Origin: a virus
Strand: one strand, 5' to 3'
IMG/VR virus record: IMGVR_UViG_3300050821_006345
Location: 62,001-126,000 of that record
Length of the DNA: 64,000 nucleotides
In this document: positions 48,515-57,038 of the stretch, piece after piece
How positions within the stretch are numbered: position 1 is the first letter of the stretch
Layout: the number at the start of each line of letters is the position of its first letter
Translations under genes and position numbers: made by a program
Notes under the pieces: model-generated
What the model was told of the DNA's origin: nothing
Seen by the model: the letters and a program-made list of their open reading frames with translations, nothing else
The model's database searches: none

Positions 48515-50047
48515 CTACTTTACGCTCGCCTCGTATTCGGCAAACTCCGGCATTTCAACAATCAATTTTTCCAGCGCGTTGATGATTTTATCATCGCCCG
48601 TTTTCGCCACGTTCATTATCGCGTCCACAAACTTACCTTGCGCTCCACGAACGGCCAGTTTCTGATTGCGAAGCGACTGTGCCCAATCACCGTAAGCGGC
48701 ATAAGGATCGTTCGGATCGGGCTGTCCGTCTTGACCTCCGCCTTGCTGGTTCGGATCGCCGTTCGGATTATTTGGGTCTTGCGGCATCTCGGCCTCTTCC
48801 AGTGTGTAGCCGGTTTTTTCTTCAAGCTGGTCTTGGTCAATCTTGTAACCAATCTGGTTAAGCTGAACTGCGTCAAGGATGACTTGGCTTGGCTGCTCGT
48901 TCTCCATGTCGTCAAATGCCAGCTCAAAATAAACCATGTGATCCTGGCCGGGGAACTGCTCGTCGAGGATGTTCTTGTCGAACTGCTTCTGAAAACATTC
49001 GGAAATCTCGATGGCCTCGCCCATCGCGATGTCGTAGAAAGCTCCCTCGTGGGCAGAAGCCTGACCAGAACCTCCAGAACCAAGTCCGGCGTCTGACGTT
49101 AGCGACGTTAATAGACCTCCGGTGGCTGCAAGGACAATCTGCTGGTCTTGATAGTCAAGGTGGTCTCTGAAAGGATTCTTACCCCTCATCGCAGTATCGA
49201 GAGGAACAATTTTAGCTCCATTACCAATGACGCCACGTCCATCAGAAATAACCTTGTCGGCCATCTGCTGGTATTCCTCGGTTCTGCCTACTCCCGCAGG
49301 AAGCTCGATGAAGATGGGCGGGATGCCGAACGTCTCGATGAAGCCGTCCCAGTCCTTTTGAGAAAGATTCTTCCGCATGAAGCAAATTGTGGCGATTTCG
49401 TTAATCGGGTCATCGACTTCCCGAACGATAAAGTTTTCTGGGTCAATCTCGACGCCAAGTGTGGTTTGCAGAGATTTCGAGTTGTAGAGCCATGCTTTTG
49501 ACGGAAATCTGCGAACCCAATACCATTGTGGGACTGGCTCTAAATGGCAAACGTCGCCGTTTTCGTCGTAATGTTTTTCCAAATGGGAGAAGCCCATAAA
49601 ATCGGCGTCAGATAAAAATTCTATGGAGTTCTTTAGGTTGTCGATGTTATCGTAAGCCTCGTGAAGAGCCTCTTGCTGATTCTTGGCCTTCTTCTCATCT
49701 ACTCCGGCTTTGACTTTAATCTCCCAGTCAAGTTTGGCGAGTGCGCCCATGCGACGCTGGCGAACGGCGCGCAAGGTGGCGTCTCTTTTAGAAACGAAGC
49801 GGAACAACCAAGCCAAATCTGGATAGTATCCCCTTTCAGCCATTGAAAGGTAGTTTGCTACCCTGTGCATAGTCAGTCCGGCGAGAGGATTGATCGCCAC
49901 TCTACTTGGGAGAATATCGCGAGCATAGAGAGCCGGTGTGCCATAACCGTTTGACACCGGCTGCGCGAACGCCTTTTTTCTATAAACCTGCTGCATAGCT
50001 AAACGTAGTGCTCGAATCCTTTCCGCACAAGTGGAAGATTGCGCCAC
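48515..50047 (-). CDS. Portal protein (Mu gp29-like, DUF935)
   Basis: 510 residues from a GTG at 50047, right after the HNH stop. The N-terminal region (MHRVANYLSMAERGYYPDLAW ... RRMGALAKLDWEI) and the central block (MRKNLSQKDWDGFIETFGIP ... GVGRTEEYQQMAD) match Mu gp29-type portals, which form the ring through which DNA enters the capsid. The C-terminal 90 residues are acidic, Asn/Gly/Gln-rich. It lies 20 kb from the other head genes, among replication genes. Confidence 0.85.
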   Translation of the reverse strand: MAQSSTCAERIRALRLAMQQVYRKKAFAQPVSNGYGTPALYARDILPSRVAINPLAGLTMHRVANYLSMAERGYYPDLAWLFRFVSKRDATLRAVRQRRMGALAKLDWEIKVKAGVDEKKAKNQQEALHEAYDNIDNLKNSIEFLSDADFMGFSHLEKHYDENGDVCHLEPVPQWYWVRRFPSKAWLYNSKSLQTTLGVEIDPENFIVREVDDPINEIATICFMRKNLSQKDWDGFIETFGIPPIFIELPAGVGRTEEYQQMADKVISDGRGVIGNGAKIVPLDTAMRGKNPFRDHLDYQDQQIVLAATGGLLTSLTSDAGLGSGGSGQASAHEGAFYDIAMGEAIEISECFQKQFDKNILDEQFPGQDHMVYFELAFDDMENEQPSQVILDAVQLNQIGYKIDQDQLEEKTGYTLEEAEMPQDPNNPNGDPNQQGGGQDGQPDPNDPYAAYGDWAQSLRNQKLAVRGAQGKFVDAIMNVAKTGDDKIINALEKLIVEMPEFAEYEASVK

Positions 50048-51073
50048 TTAATTATTCTCTGTGGATTTTGACAATGCTGCTGTGCGAAGTGTTTTTAAGA
50101 AATCACCATCTGTTTCCATGTCGAAATGATCCTTCTTTGAATAATTATCCTTCGCCCAAAGCGGCTGAAGGTTCATCCAGAAAAAGCACACCTTCGCGTC
50201 TTCGTCTTTAGTCATATCAAAGTATGAAACCGGCACGCGATGATCTATATGCCATCCATAAACTCCATGATTGTCCCATGTCATTCCGGGCTTGAATTGT
50301 GACTCAATGTGGTGCACGAGATAATCTCGCGAGCATCCTACCAGTTCATTAATGTGATGCTTGCTCCCGGTCTCCTCGAACACCTGCCTCAACCTAGCAC
50401 GGAGCGATCTTGCTATCTTGTGCCTTGGAGATTTTTGGGTGCGGTAATAATACTCTAGGCAAAGAGCGTTTAACCGATCCATATTTTCACTTCGATATTC
50501 GGCATTTCGTTTACGGTCGCATTCGATGCACTCAGACATGCGGCCATCGGCGTGGCGATTGCTTTTCCTAAATTCTTCCAGAGGTTTTAATTCTCCGCAA
50601 ATCTTGCAGTTCTTCGGCAATTTTAACGCGAGGAATTTCTTCTTTTCGGCACGTCTGGATGCAGTGAGTGCAGTGGCCATTGGGCCAATCTTCTGGCGGT
50701 ATCGTTCCCTAGATTTCTCGGTTAATCGCACACTATTCTTGGCGCGAAATTCTGCATCTTTTATACTCTTGCAGCTACGGCACTCTCCGGCCAATCCATC
50801 GCGTGCGTGTGATGAAGTGCATTTGTTGAACTCTGTTGTTACCTTAAGATCTTTACACGCATAGCAAACTTTGGCTGGTAATCCATTGATTTCAAGTTTT
50901 GGCCGCTCGGCATCCGTCCGTTGACGTTTCAGCAGTCCCTTGCACTTCATTGAGCAACACTCGTTTGTGTTTTTCTTCTGCCACGGCGTGAATACTGTTC
51001 CGCAAAAAGCACACGGCTTTGGGATTCCCTTGCGGGTCGTTAGCGGCTTGTTTGGATTTCTTGGTCTTCCCAT
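50048..51073 (-). CDS. HNH homing-type endonuclease, intact
   Basis: 341 residues. The N-terminus carries several zinc-type Cys pairs (CAFCGTVFTPW, CYACKDLKVTTEF, CRSCKSIKDAEF, CKICGELKPL). The C-terminus has the HNH core DHRVPVSYFDMTKDEDAK and NLQPLWAKDN. It is the intact relative of the disrupted gene at 12259-13094 and has the same promoter element. Its stop is directly followed by the portal start, so it was placed between the portal and a downstream gene without breaking either. Confidence 0.85.
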   Translation of the reverse strand: MGRPRNPNKPLTTRKGIPKPCAFCGTVFTPWQKKNTNECCSMKCKGLLKRQRTDAERPKLEINGLPAKVCYACKDLKVTTEFNKCTSSHARDGLAGECRSCKSIKDAEFRAKNSVRLTEKSRERYRQKIGPMATALTASRRAEKKKFLALKLPKNCKICGELKPLEEFRKSNRHADGRMSECIECDRKRNAEYRSENMDRLNALCLEYYYRTQKSPRHKIARSLRARLRQVFEETGSKHHINELVGCSRDYLVHHIESQFKPGMTWDNHGVYGWHIDHRVPVSYFDMTKDEDAKVCFFWMNLQPLWAKDNYSKKDHFDMETDGDFLKTLRTAALSKSTENN

Positions 51074-51079
51074 GCCACA

Positions 51080-51124
51080 ATACTGCCTTCACCGCCCACT
51101 AAAGCAAGTGCCACATTGCCATTG
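51080..51124 (-). promoter_or_regulatory. Promoter of the HNH gene, shared element
   Basis: TTGCTT (51102-51107), 16 bases, CAGTAT (51080-51085), six bases before the ATG at 51073, preceded by AATGGCAATGTGGCACTTGC as at the 13.1 kb HNH gene. Predicted leaderless. Confidence 0.5.
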
Positions 51125-51135
51125 CCTTGCACGAC

Positions 51136-51167
51136 GAAAAAGGCCGGAAGCGGTTAAGCCTCCGGCC
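51136..51167 (-). terminator. Rho-independent terminator
   Basis: GGCCGGA pairs with TCCGGCC, with further pairing in the stem, and CTTTTT follows on the minus strand. It lies five bases after the stop of the gene at 51173-52054. Confidence 0.75.
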
Positions 51168-51172
51168 AGTGA

Positions 51173-52054
51173 TTAAGAGCAAACCGACGGAGCGGCATCG
51201 CAATGCTTTAACGAATCATCGTCTCCGTCATTCCATCGGATTGTTGCAGCGGTGTCCACCACCGGAGGCGCATTGAGAACCGTCCATTTGGTTGGCCGTT
51301 TCCAGAATCCAAACAGGTTGTCTTTCTGCGATGGTTCAAAGCTGGCCGAGAATTTCACTATCTGGCCTTTTTCAGGATGCTCGTTGCTTGGGCCGTTTCC
51401 GTAGACCTTCGCGCCGTTTCCAAGGTCAACCAGCACCTTGTCAATCGTGCCGCCATATCGCGAGTATTCATTCGGCACTTTCTTGACGTTCAGAATCGTT
51501 CCGGTGACTTCCTGCTTGCCGGTCGGACAAGTTCCGGTGGCCGAGGCTCGCTTGGCCTTGTCGTCCTCGTGCAGTTTGACCAGAAACTCGATCTGTTTAT
51601 CCGAGAGGCCATAGGAACGCAGCTTGCTGGCGATGTCTTGGGCGCAACGATTGATGCCCGTTCTCGCCCAGTCCAAGGCTGGAATCGCTTCAGGATGGTC
51701 GCGGCGGAACTCCTTCTCGCGGGCATTGCAAAGAGCGCGTTCGGCCATTGCGACGCTCGCATTCTCAATCGTGGAACTCTGGCCGCGCAGGAAGTCAATC
51801 TTGTTGGCGCACTGCCGACCGACGTAGTAAATCTCGGTCGTGGGCTTATGCTCGACGATACAGGCGTATTTAAGCTGCTGGCCGCAGCAGTCGCACCGGC
51901 AGCCATCGGTCGGAATAACCGCACGGTCAAAGGCCGCTTGGTCGTAAATCTCATATTCGTAAACCGCCCGGCCTTCTTCGTCCTCGTCGCACTGGTAAAT
52001 CACAGCGGCAACGGAAAGGTCTTTGATTGGCAGGACTTTGATTGTTGTTGGCAT
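51173..52054 (-). CDS. Zinc-motif phage protein, hypothetical
   Basis: 293 residues from the ATG at 52054. A cysteine-rich region (CRCDCCGQQLKYACIV) is followed by YYVGRQCANKIDF, a signature seen in mobile-element proteins. The C-terminal half holds an OB-like fold (EVTGTILNVKKVPNEYSRYGG ... VYGNGP). Family members are DNA-related but uncharacterised. It is the last gene before a terminator and has its own promoter. Confidence 0.65.
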   Translation of the reverse strand: MPTTIKVLPIKDLSVAAVIYQCDEDEEGRAVYEYEIYDQAAFDRAVIPTDGCRCDCCGQQLKYACIVEHKPTTEIYYVGRQCANKIDFLRGQSSTIENASVAMAERALCNAREKEFRRDHPEAIPALDWARTGINRCAQDIASKLRSYGLSDKQIEFLVKLHEDDKAKRASATGTCPTGKQEVTGTILNVKKVPNEYSRYGGTIDKVLVDLGNGAKVYGNGPSNEHPEKGQIVKFSASFEPSQKDNLFGFWKRPTKWTVLNAPPVVDTAATIRWNDGDDDSLKHCDAAPSVCS

Positions 52055-52069
52055 ATCTTTCATACGCCA

Positions 52070-52098
52070 CCATTTGCCACCTATGCCGTGAATGTCAA
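52070..52098 (-). promoter_or_regulatory. Promoter, TTGACA type
   Basis: TTGACA (52093-52098), 17 bases, AAATGG (52070-52075), followed by the ATG at 52054 (or 52063). Confidence 0.4.
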
Positions 52099-52139
52099 CC
52101 GTAATAATCACAATTCGCACAAGTCTTTGACACGTAAAA

Positions 52140-52173
52140 CAATAAAAGCGCAGAAAGATTGCTCCTTCTGCGC
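52140..52173 (-). terminator. Rho-independent terminator
   Basis: GCGCAGAA pairs with TTCTGCGC around a 10-base loop, followed by CTTTTATTG on the minus strand, 21 bases after the stop of the outer-membrane-like gene at 52194-52721. Confidence 0.75.
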
Positions 52174-52193
52174 CGATTGTTTGGATTATTGGC

Positions 52194-52721
52194 TTAAAAC
52201 TCGAATCCAATGCCAAGGCTGTAGCGAAACCCGCCGGAGCCTTTGGAAACGAAGTCGTAGTTAAGATTCGCCGCGATGTAGGAGTCGTCCGAGATGTAGT
52301 ATTGTGCGATAAACTCCGGCCCCGTGCGCCAGAAGTCTCCGTCGCCGTAGACGTTGCCAGCAGACCATCCGGGTTCGGCATAGAGATTGCTGCTCTTGAT
52401 ATGCATCACCCAGTCTGCATCCACGTCGGTTGATCCGGCAAGCTTTGGTTGCCAGTAAAGGCTCTGGCTTGCGCCCACCCACAACGCCCGAGCGGATTTG
52501 ATTGGGTCGGCTGAGATAGAAACGTCAAATCCTCCTTCTGTGTGGCCGCGAATCGTTGTTCCGTCGGCTCCCAGCGTCAGGTCGTATTTGGTCACGTCGG
52601 TCGTGTTGGTTGAATCCAGAGTCACTGGCTCGACGTTGGTTATGGTCTGGGCGTTGGCCGGGCAGCATCCTCCAAGGACGGAGGCGATGAAAGCCGCAAG
52701 GATAATTGTTAGTTTCTTCAT
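52194..52721 (-). CDS. Exported outer-membrane-like protein
   Basis: 175 residues: a hydrophobic signal (LTIILAAFIASVLGGCCPANAQ, possibly a lipobox at GGC), then a beta-rich mature domain with aromatic residues (WQPKLAGST, DFWRTGPEFIAQYY) and a C-terminal Phe. It resembles small outer-membrane beta-barrel proteins, as does the protein at 2647-3261. A phage-coded envelope protein could interfere with adsorption of other phages. Start context is AACAATATG. Confidence 0.65.
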   Translation of the reverse strand: MKKLTIILAAFIASVLGGCCPANAQTITNVEPVTLDSTNTTDVTKYDLTLGADGTTIRGHTEGGFDVSISADPIKSARALWVGASQSLYWQPKLAGSTDVDADWVMHIKSSNLYAEPGWSAGNVYGDGDFWRTGPEFIAQYYISDDSYIAANLNYDFVSKGSGGFRYSLGIGFEF

Positions 52722-52758
52722 ATTGTTATCGGTTGGTCGTTTCTGTTGGTTGAGGTTG

Positions 52759-53265
52759 TTAATTTACTGCATTCAAAAGAGCGAACTCTCCGAAATGTTC
52801 TATTGCTGCGTTGTTGTATGCTATTGCCGCGTCACTCTCCAAGGAGAAGACACCAAGATATTTTCCCTTCTTATTGACACAAATTGCGGCCTGCCATTTT
52901 TGAATTCTTCCAATCCACGATACACCTTTGAATTTGCTTTTGCAGCCCGGCGCCTTTCGTCGGTTTTGTCCGTTCTGAGCGCGTGTGGATGGACGAAGGT
53001 TTATTCGCTGATTGTTCAATCCGTCACCGTCTTTATGATCCACCACATCAACGCCAATTTCAGCCGCAATCAGTCGGTGCATTTTAATGTGTTTTTGAAT
53101 CGGATTTGCCTTACCACCGCCAAGATATGCGTTTCTGGCGGCATAGTAAATGGTTCGGTTTTTTAGTTTATAAGTTTCGGTTGACCATCCCCATTGATTA
53201 AGCCATTCAAAATCGCAATCATCAACCAGTGCGACCTTGCCATGCGTTAGTGGAATTTCCTTCAT
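52759..53265 (-). CDS. HNH homing endonuclease with AP2-like domain
   Basis: 168 residues. The N-terminus and HNH core (HRLIAAEIGVDVVDHKDGDGLNNQRINLRP) are followed by an AP2-type DNA-binding region (SKFKGVSWIGRIQKWQAAICVNKKGKYLG). This combination is a standard free-standing homing endonuclease in phages. It sits directly after the secreted protein at 53268, with its own poor context, as if inserted into a gap. Confidence 0.88.
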   Translation of the reverse strand: MKEIPLTHGKVALVDDCDFEWLNQWGWSTETYKLKNRTIYYAARNAYLGGGKANPIQKHIKMHRLIAAEIGVDVVDHKDGDGLNNQRINLRPSTRAQNGQNRRKAPGCKSKFKGVSWIGRIQKWQAAICVNKKGKYLGVFSLESDAAIAYNNAAIEHFGEFALLNAVN

Positions 53266-53267
53266 TA

Positions 53268-54338
53268 TTAATCGCTATTGAACGGTATCACGGCAGTGAA
53301 TATAAGAACCTTGGCAAGCACCATGGTCTGCTCCTTGGTGATGTTGTTTCCTGTCAGGTCGATGGTCACCGCCGAGTTGAGAGTGTCTCCATCAGCGTTC
53401 AATGTGTCCTTGTAATTCATCGTTCCCGTGAGGCCGGGAATCGTGGTGTCGGTGGTGAAGAACGCTGAATCATCGGCTGGTGCGGTAAACGCGGCATTTT
53501 CATTTGGTGGCGGCTCGTTTAGACGCATATCAAAATCATAATGCCCCAGTCCGTTGGCCTTGCGATTCGGGTCTTCCACCCATCGAATGGTTCCGGCGAT
53601 GCGGTCAATCTGGACACGGCCTGTCGGGTCGGTGTATTGGGCGGTCATGTTGTTAAGCAGCCAGCAATTTTTGTCGTAATCATAATACATTTGGCCATTC
53701 ATCGTCACCGGCTGATACCTTTGAGTAGGCCCTGCCGCAATCACGGTTTGCGAAAAGTCCATTTTGTCATACTTCTTAACCACCACAGTTGAGTTCTTGC
53801 CGTTGATTGACCGCGTGATGCTCACAGCTTCGCATTGGAATGTGTCCATCCAGTTTGATGGTCTGGACAATGGATGCCCGATGGCCACTCCGCCAAACTT
53901 GCTTGCGAATCCTCCTGCGTTTCCCATCGGCAGGATATCCACCGAAAGCGAGCCTTGGTCGTAATGGTAAACGCCATCGGATGAAATTGGCACCATTCCA
54001 TAGAGCTTTCCGATGTTCTTTGTCTGTGCCGGATTCCGTGGATTGACCACATCGCACGCCACGTCGTAATGAAGCGTTCGTGGCTGCGTCACTGCCTTTG
54101 AAATCCAGCCATCGATGATTTGCGGTCGGTCTGTCATCTTGCCGTGAAATAGGGCGGAGTTGGCGACGTTGATGTTGATGTCATACACGTCCTGAATCCC
54201 CTTGGTGTTGGGCGGACTCTGATGGGTGTTGAACACGATGCCCATGGTTCCCTTGATGAAGGTGGGCGGGAGGTTGCTCTGGGCGAATGCGCCGACCGCA
54301 AATGCGAGAATCAGGAATGTTGCGAATGTTGTTTTCAT
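53268..54338 (-). CDS. Secreted protein, hypothetical
   Basis: 356 residues from the ATG at 54338. A clear signal peptide (TTFATFLILAFAVGAFAQ) is followed by a beta-rich mature part with repeated Asp/Asn-rich turns (NINVANSALFHG; DYDKNCWLLNNMTAQY), and a C-terminal TVIDLTGN-like segment. No family recognised. It is downstream of a small TM protein and a coiled-coil membrane protein, so it may be part of an envelope-associated module. Confidence 0.6.
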   Translation of the reverse strand: MKTTFATFLILAFAVGAFAQSNLPPTFIKGTMGIVFNTHQSPPNTKGIQDVYDININVANSALFHGKMTDRPQIIDGWISKAVTQPRTLHYDVACDVVNPRNPAQTKNIGKLYGMVPISSDGVYHYDQGSLSVDILPMGNAGGFASKFGGVAIGHPLSRPSNWMDTFQCEAVSITRSINGKNSTVVVKKYDKMDFSQTVIAAGPTQRYQPVTMNGQMYYDYDKNCWLLNNMTAQYTDPTGRVQIDRIAGTIRWVEDPNRKANGLGHYDFDMRLNEPPPNENAAFTAPADDSAFFTTDTTIPGLTGTMNYKDTLNADGDTLNSAVTIDLTGNNITKEQTMVLAKVLIFTAVIPFNSD

Positions 54339-54372
54339 TTTCGTATCGTTTTTGTCTTTCGTTGGTGGTTGG

Positions 54373-54495
54373 TTATTGCTGCGACGTTTCTTGGCCGTCG
54401 TTAAAGCTGTCCGTGTTGTTTCCATGATGGGCGATGACATACACGACCAGCAAAATCACGATGACCACCACGCTGCCGATTATTTTGTATTTCAT
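54373..54495 (-). CDS. 40-residue single-span membrane protein
   Basis: ATG at 54495, stop at 54373-54375. Residues 5-22 (IIGSVVVIVILLVVYVIA) are a strong membrane span, followed by a polar tail (HHGNNTDSFNDGQETSQQ). It fills the gap between two envelope-type genes and its composition is clear. Function unknown. Confidence 0.6.
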   Translation of the reverse strand: MKYKIIGSVVVIVILLVVYVIAHHGNNTDSFNDGQETSQQ

Positions 54496-54512
54496 GTTGT
54501 TATTTGATTTGT

Positions 54513-55250
54513 TTAATGTTTGTTCTTGGGCATGGGAGCGTCAACAACCACCTCTGCGTCCGTCACCTGTTCAGGCGTCTTGCCGTCGTCAAGCGCCGTG
54601 TCTAGCGATGCTAGAGCAGTGTTGTAGTTGTTCTGAATCGCGTCAAACGCCGTGTCAGACTTCAGCTTGGCGTAGAACTCGCCTTCGGTCAGGCCGGATG
54701 ATTCGCGGGCACTGGCTGCCGCAAGACCTGCATCCCAAATCATTTTAGCACGGTCAATCTGGTCGCCAAAAAGGCCAAGCTGCTTGTGCGCCTCATTCCA
54801 CTTCTTGCAGCGGTCGACATACACGCGCTTCAGATCGGCCAAGTCGCCGCTTAACTTGACATAGCTTGGGTCGTTCTTGCCATACTTGTCTGCAATGGCG
54901 TCCACGCGGTCAGAGAAAGTTCTTATCTGGCCGTTAAGGTTTTCAATGGCGGTTTTGCGGTTGTCCAATGCGATGGTCTTGTCTCGCAGGTCGCCCTGAA
55001 GGGTCTGGATTGGATTCTTTGCGGCTTCGGCTGTAATGAGCCTTAATCGCAGGTTGCCAGCCTTTTGTGCAACCCATGGTGCGAAGAAGATGACGCCGCA
55101 GCCGATTGAGCCAGCCACAATCAGACCGACCAGGCCAGTGACGACGGTGGCTGCGATTGGAGCGAAGAAGAAGGCGGCGACACAAAGGAGTCCGACCTTC
55201 ACGAGGGTTTCTGTCCGTTTCCGTTTTTTATCAATATCTATTTGATTCAT
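54513..55250 (-). CDS. Membrane coiled-coil protein
   Basis: 245 residues. Two hydrophobic spans lie at about 15-60 (GLLCVAAFFFAPIAATVVTG; then GLIVAGSIGCGVIFF), followed by a long coiled coil (about 80-200) and an acidic tail. The layout recalls membrane-tethered PspA/IM30-like coils or phage envelope factors. It has a TTGACT promoter. Role unproven; an envelope role is plausible given the neighbouring exported genes. Confidence 0.6.
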   Translation of the reverse strand: MNQIDIDKKRKRTETLVKVGLLCVAAFFFAPIAATVVTGLVGLIVAGSIGCGVIFFAPWVAQKAGNLRLRLITAEAAKNPIQTLQGDLRDKTIALDNRKTAIENLNGQIRTFSDRVDAIADKYGKNDPSYVKLSGDLADLKRVYVDRCKKWNEAHKQLGLFGDQIDRAKMIWDAGLAAASARESSGLTEGEFYAKLKSDTAFDAIQNNYNTALASLDTALDDGKTPEQVTDAEVVVDAPMPKNKH

Positions 55251-55260
55251 GTTTAGTTGA

Positions 55261-55289
55261 AGGATGAGAAAATAATCGGCTTAAGTCAA
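55261..55289 (-). promoter_or_regulatory. Promoter, TTGACT type
   Basis: TTGACT (55284-55289), 17 bases, CATCCT (55261-55266), ten bases before the ATG at 55250. The same CATCCT appears at 63266-63271 with the same spacing. Confidence 0.5.
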
Positions 55290-55302
55290 CCGAAATTAAT
55301 AA

Positions 55303-56058
55303 TTAAATCAGGTCGCCTTGCGTGGACTTCACTTGGACTGGTGCGGAGATGAGCTGCGGCTGGTCTAGCTCGGCCTGAATGCGGTCGCGGCCAATCGCGC
55401 AGTATTCTTCGAGCAGCTCGCAGCCCACGAATTTTCTTCCCATGCGGACGGCCACGGCTCCGGTGGTGAAGCTGCCGCCAAACGGATCGAATATCAGGTC
55501 GCCCGGCTCGCTGCTAATTTCGATTAGTTGGGCAATAACGTGTTCGGCCTTTTCCGTTGGGTGCCCAAATTGCGGAGGCTTGACGTCAACGAACTTCACC
55601 TTCCGGTAATGGTCGTATGGGCTGATCGGAGAAAAGTAACAGTCCTTTCCCCTCATGAAAAGGCAAAGCTCGGTGTCTGGCAGATACTTGTTGTTCTTGG
55701 CCGGAATCGGGTTTCGTTTCGCCATGATAAGCAAATCCCACGATTCGATGCCTTCGGCCTTCATCCACGTCAGGTAGTCCAGCAGGTTATTCTTGGCCGC
55801 GAAGAAGTAGCCGTGGTTGCACACGCTCCAGATTTGCGGCATGAAGTTCTGCGGGACGAACGTGTCAATGTCAATTTTCCCAATGTTTGCCAGACCAGAC
55901 CGTTCTGCGTGGATTCCACCGCCAACGACGTTAATCGAATACGGAGGATCTGCACAAATCAATTTAACGCCAAGAGTCTTAATTTGGTCAATGAATGTTC
56001 GGCAATCTCCGTTAAGGATTTTTGCGCGTCCACAGGAAGATTCCCAGAAATAGTTCAC
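55303..56058 (-). CDS. DNA N-methyltransferase (DPPY type)
   Basis: 251 residues. LICADPPYSINVVGG (about 33-47) is the catalytic DPPY motif, and IFDPFGGSFTTGAVAVRMGRK (about 195-215) the SAM-binding motif. This is the N4-cytosine/N6-adenine methyltransferase family, here as a stand-alone enzyme. It overlaps the cytosine methyltransferase gene upstream by four bases. Both are likely to modify phage DNA against restriction. Confidence 0.88.
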   Translation of the reverse strand: MNYFWESSCGRAKILNGDCRTFIDQIKTLGVKLICADPPYSINVVGGGIHAERSGLANIGKIDIDTFVPQNFMPQIWSVCNHGYFFAAKNNLLDYLTWMKAEGIESWDLLIMAKRNPIPAKNNKYLPDTELCLFMRGKDCYFSPISPYDHYRKVKFVDVKPPQFGHPTEKAEHVIAQLIEISSEPGDLIFDPFGGSFTTGAVAVRMGRKFVGCELLEEYCAIGRDRIQAELDQPQLISAPVQVKSTQGDLI

Positions 56059-56678
56059 GTCTCAATGGCGGTTAAAAGGTCTTCCCATAACGCCCACGGA
56101 ACTACCGCCCGTTCCGCACTCCCTTTGATTCCTTGCGTGCCAGTCTTTGCACCTCTTGGCGCAGCCTCATGATCAGGATTTCCGTTGTGGCACATCGGTC
56201 TTGGATTCCAGTTCGGAACAGCTCCCCACAGGTCGGTCGGCTTCATTCGTTTGTCACCATACCGGCAGTAGGTGATGGTTGTTATTGGCAGGTCGGCCAC
56301 GCAAGGAAGCTTCCTTAACATTCCGCGTGGATTCTCAATCAGATAGCCTTTTGGAGGATTCAGTTCAAGAATCAGGTTCTTGGTATGCTCGACCAGTTTC
56401 TGGTGAAGAACAGCCTGTGCTGTTTTAGGGACATAAGCTTTTGCTCCGCCACCCCAATGATGTCCCATTGAGGCGACCGAGAAACTTTCGCAAGGCGGGG
56501 AAGCCCAAATGAAGTCAAAGCCAACGAAGTCTGAAGCCGTGCATTTAAGAATGTCCGCAGTGATGTCGCAGCCGAACTTCGGATTATTGTCGAGCGTGAC
56601 GTAGGTGTGGCCGCGAGCCTCAATCTTGCTTCGGCGTTGCGCTCCACCAAGTCCGGCAAACAGGTCAAGTATCCTCAC
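56055..56678 (-). CDS. Cytosine-5 methyltransferase-like protein, short form
   Basis: 207 residues, GTG start. DLFAGLGGAQ (SAM-binding motif I), ASPPCESFS (catalytic PC motif) and IENPRGMLR in place of ENV. The C-terminal target-recognition part is short, so it belongs to the compact phage Dcm-like group. Motif order is intact. It is the fourth methyltransferase in this window. Confidence 0.82.
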   Translation of the reverse strand: MRILDLFAGLGGAQRRSKIEARGHTYVTLDNNPKFGCDITADILKCTASDFVGFDFIWASPPCESFSVASMGHHWGGGAKAYVPKTAQAVLHQKLVEHTKNLILELNPPKGYLIENPRGMLRKLPCVADLPITTITYCRYGDKRMKPTDLWGAVPNWNPRPMCHNGNPDHEAAPRGAKTGTQGIKGSAERAVVPWALWEDLLTAIET

Positions 56679-56830
56679 TCCGGCCTTGCGGCCATTTTCT
56701 TGGCACGCTTAAGTTTGCGAATCAATGATGTTGCGGTGATGATTCCACAGCAAACCAGCTCGTCAACCTCGGCAATCAAATCCTCAATCGCCTTCTTTTT
56801 GGCCGCTTTTAATTTTTCGTTTTTGCTCAT
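56675..56830 (-). CDS. 51-residue basic protein
   Basis: ATG at 56830, stop overlapping the methyltransferase GTG (GTGA). Lys-rich helix (EKLKAAKKKAIEDLIAEVD), then CCGIITATS and a basic end (KLKRAKKMAAR). Likely a helical nucleic-acid-associated protein; no family recognised. Confidence 0.6.
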   Translation of the reverse strand: MSKNEKLKAAKKKAIEDLIAEVDELVCCGIITATSLIRKLKRAKKMAARPE

Positions 56831-57038
56831 AATTATCCAGTCTTTGTTTAAGTTTTCGCTCTTTTTTCAATCGCGCCTTCCAGATGGCCTCCAAGTCAAA
56901 TTTTGTCATTGGCCGACCCTTGTGGTTTCTCGGAGTGTTGGCATCCGGAATTTCCATCACGTCACCGTTTGAAAGCGGAATGGAAAGCATCGTGGTCGCC
57001 AATATCGCTGCGGCCAGTCCTGTTTGCTTCATTCTCAT
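56784..57038 (-). CDS. Small protein with hydrophobic N-terminus
   Basis: 84 residues from the ATG at 57038, which overlaps the upstream stop (ATGA). A hydrophobic start (TGLAAAILATTMLSIPLS) could be a signal or membrane anchor, followed by a basic helical tail (EAIWKARLKKERKLKQRL). Overlaps the downstream gene by 47 bases. Function unknown. Confidence 0.5.
   Translation of the reverse strand: MRMKQTGLAAAILATTMLSIPLSNGDVMEIPDANTPRNHKGRPMTKFDLEAIWKARLKKERKLKQRLDNYEQKRKIKSGQKEGD

Noticed and set aside
48515-50047. Portal gene disrupted by the HNH gene upstream
   Set aside because: The HNH stop is directly followed by a GTG that gives a full-length portal, so the gene is only adjoined, not broken.
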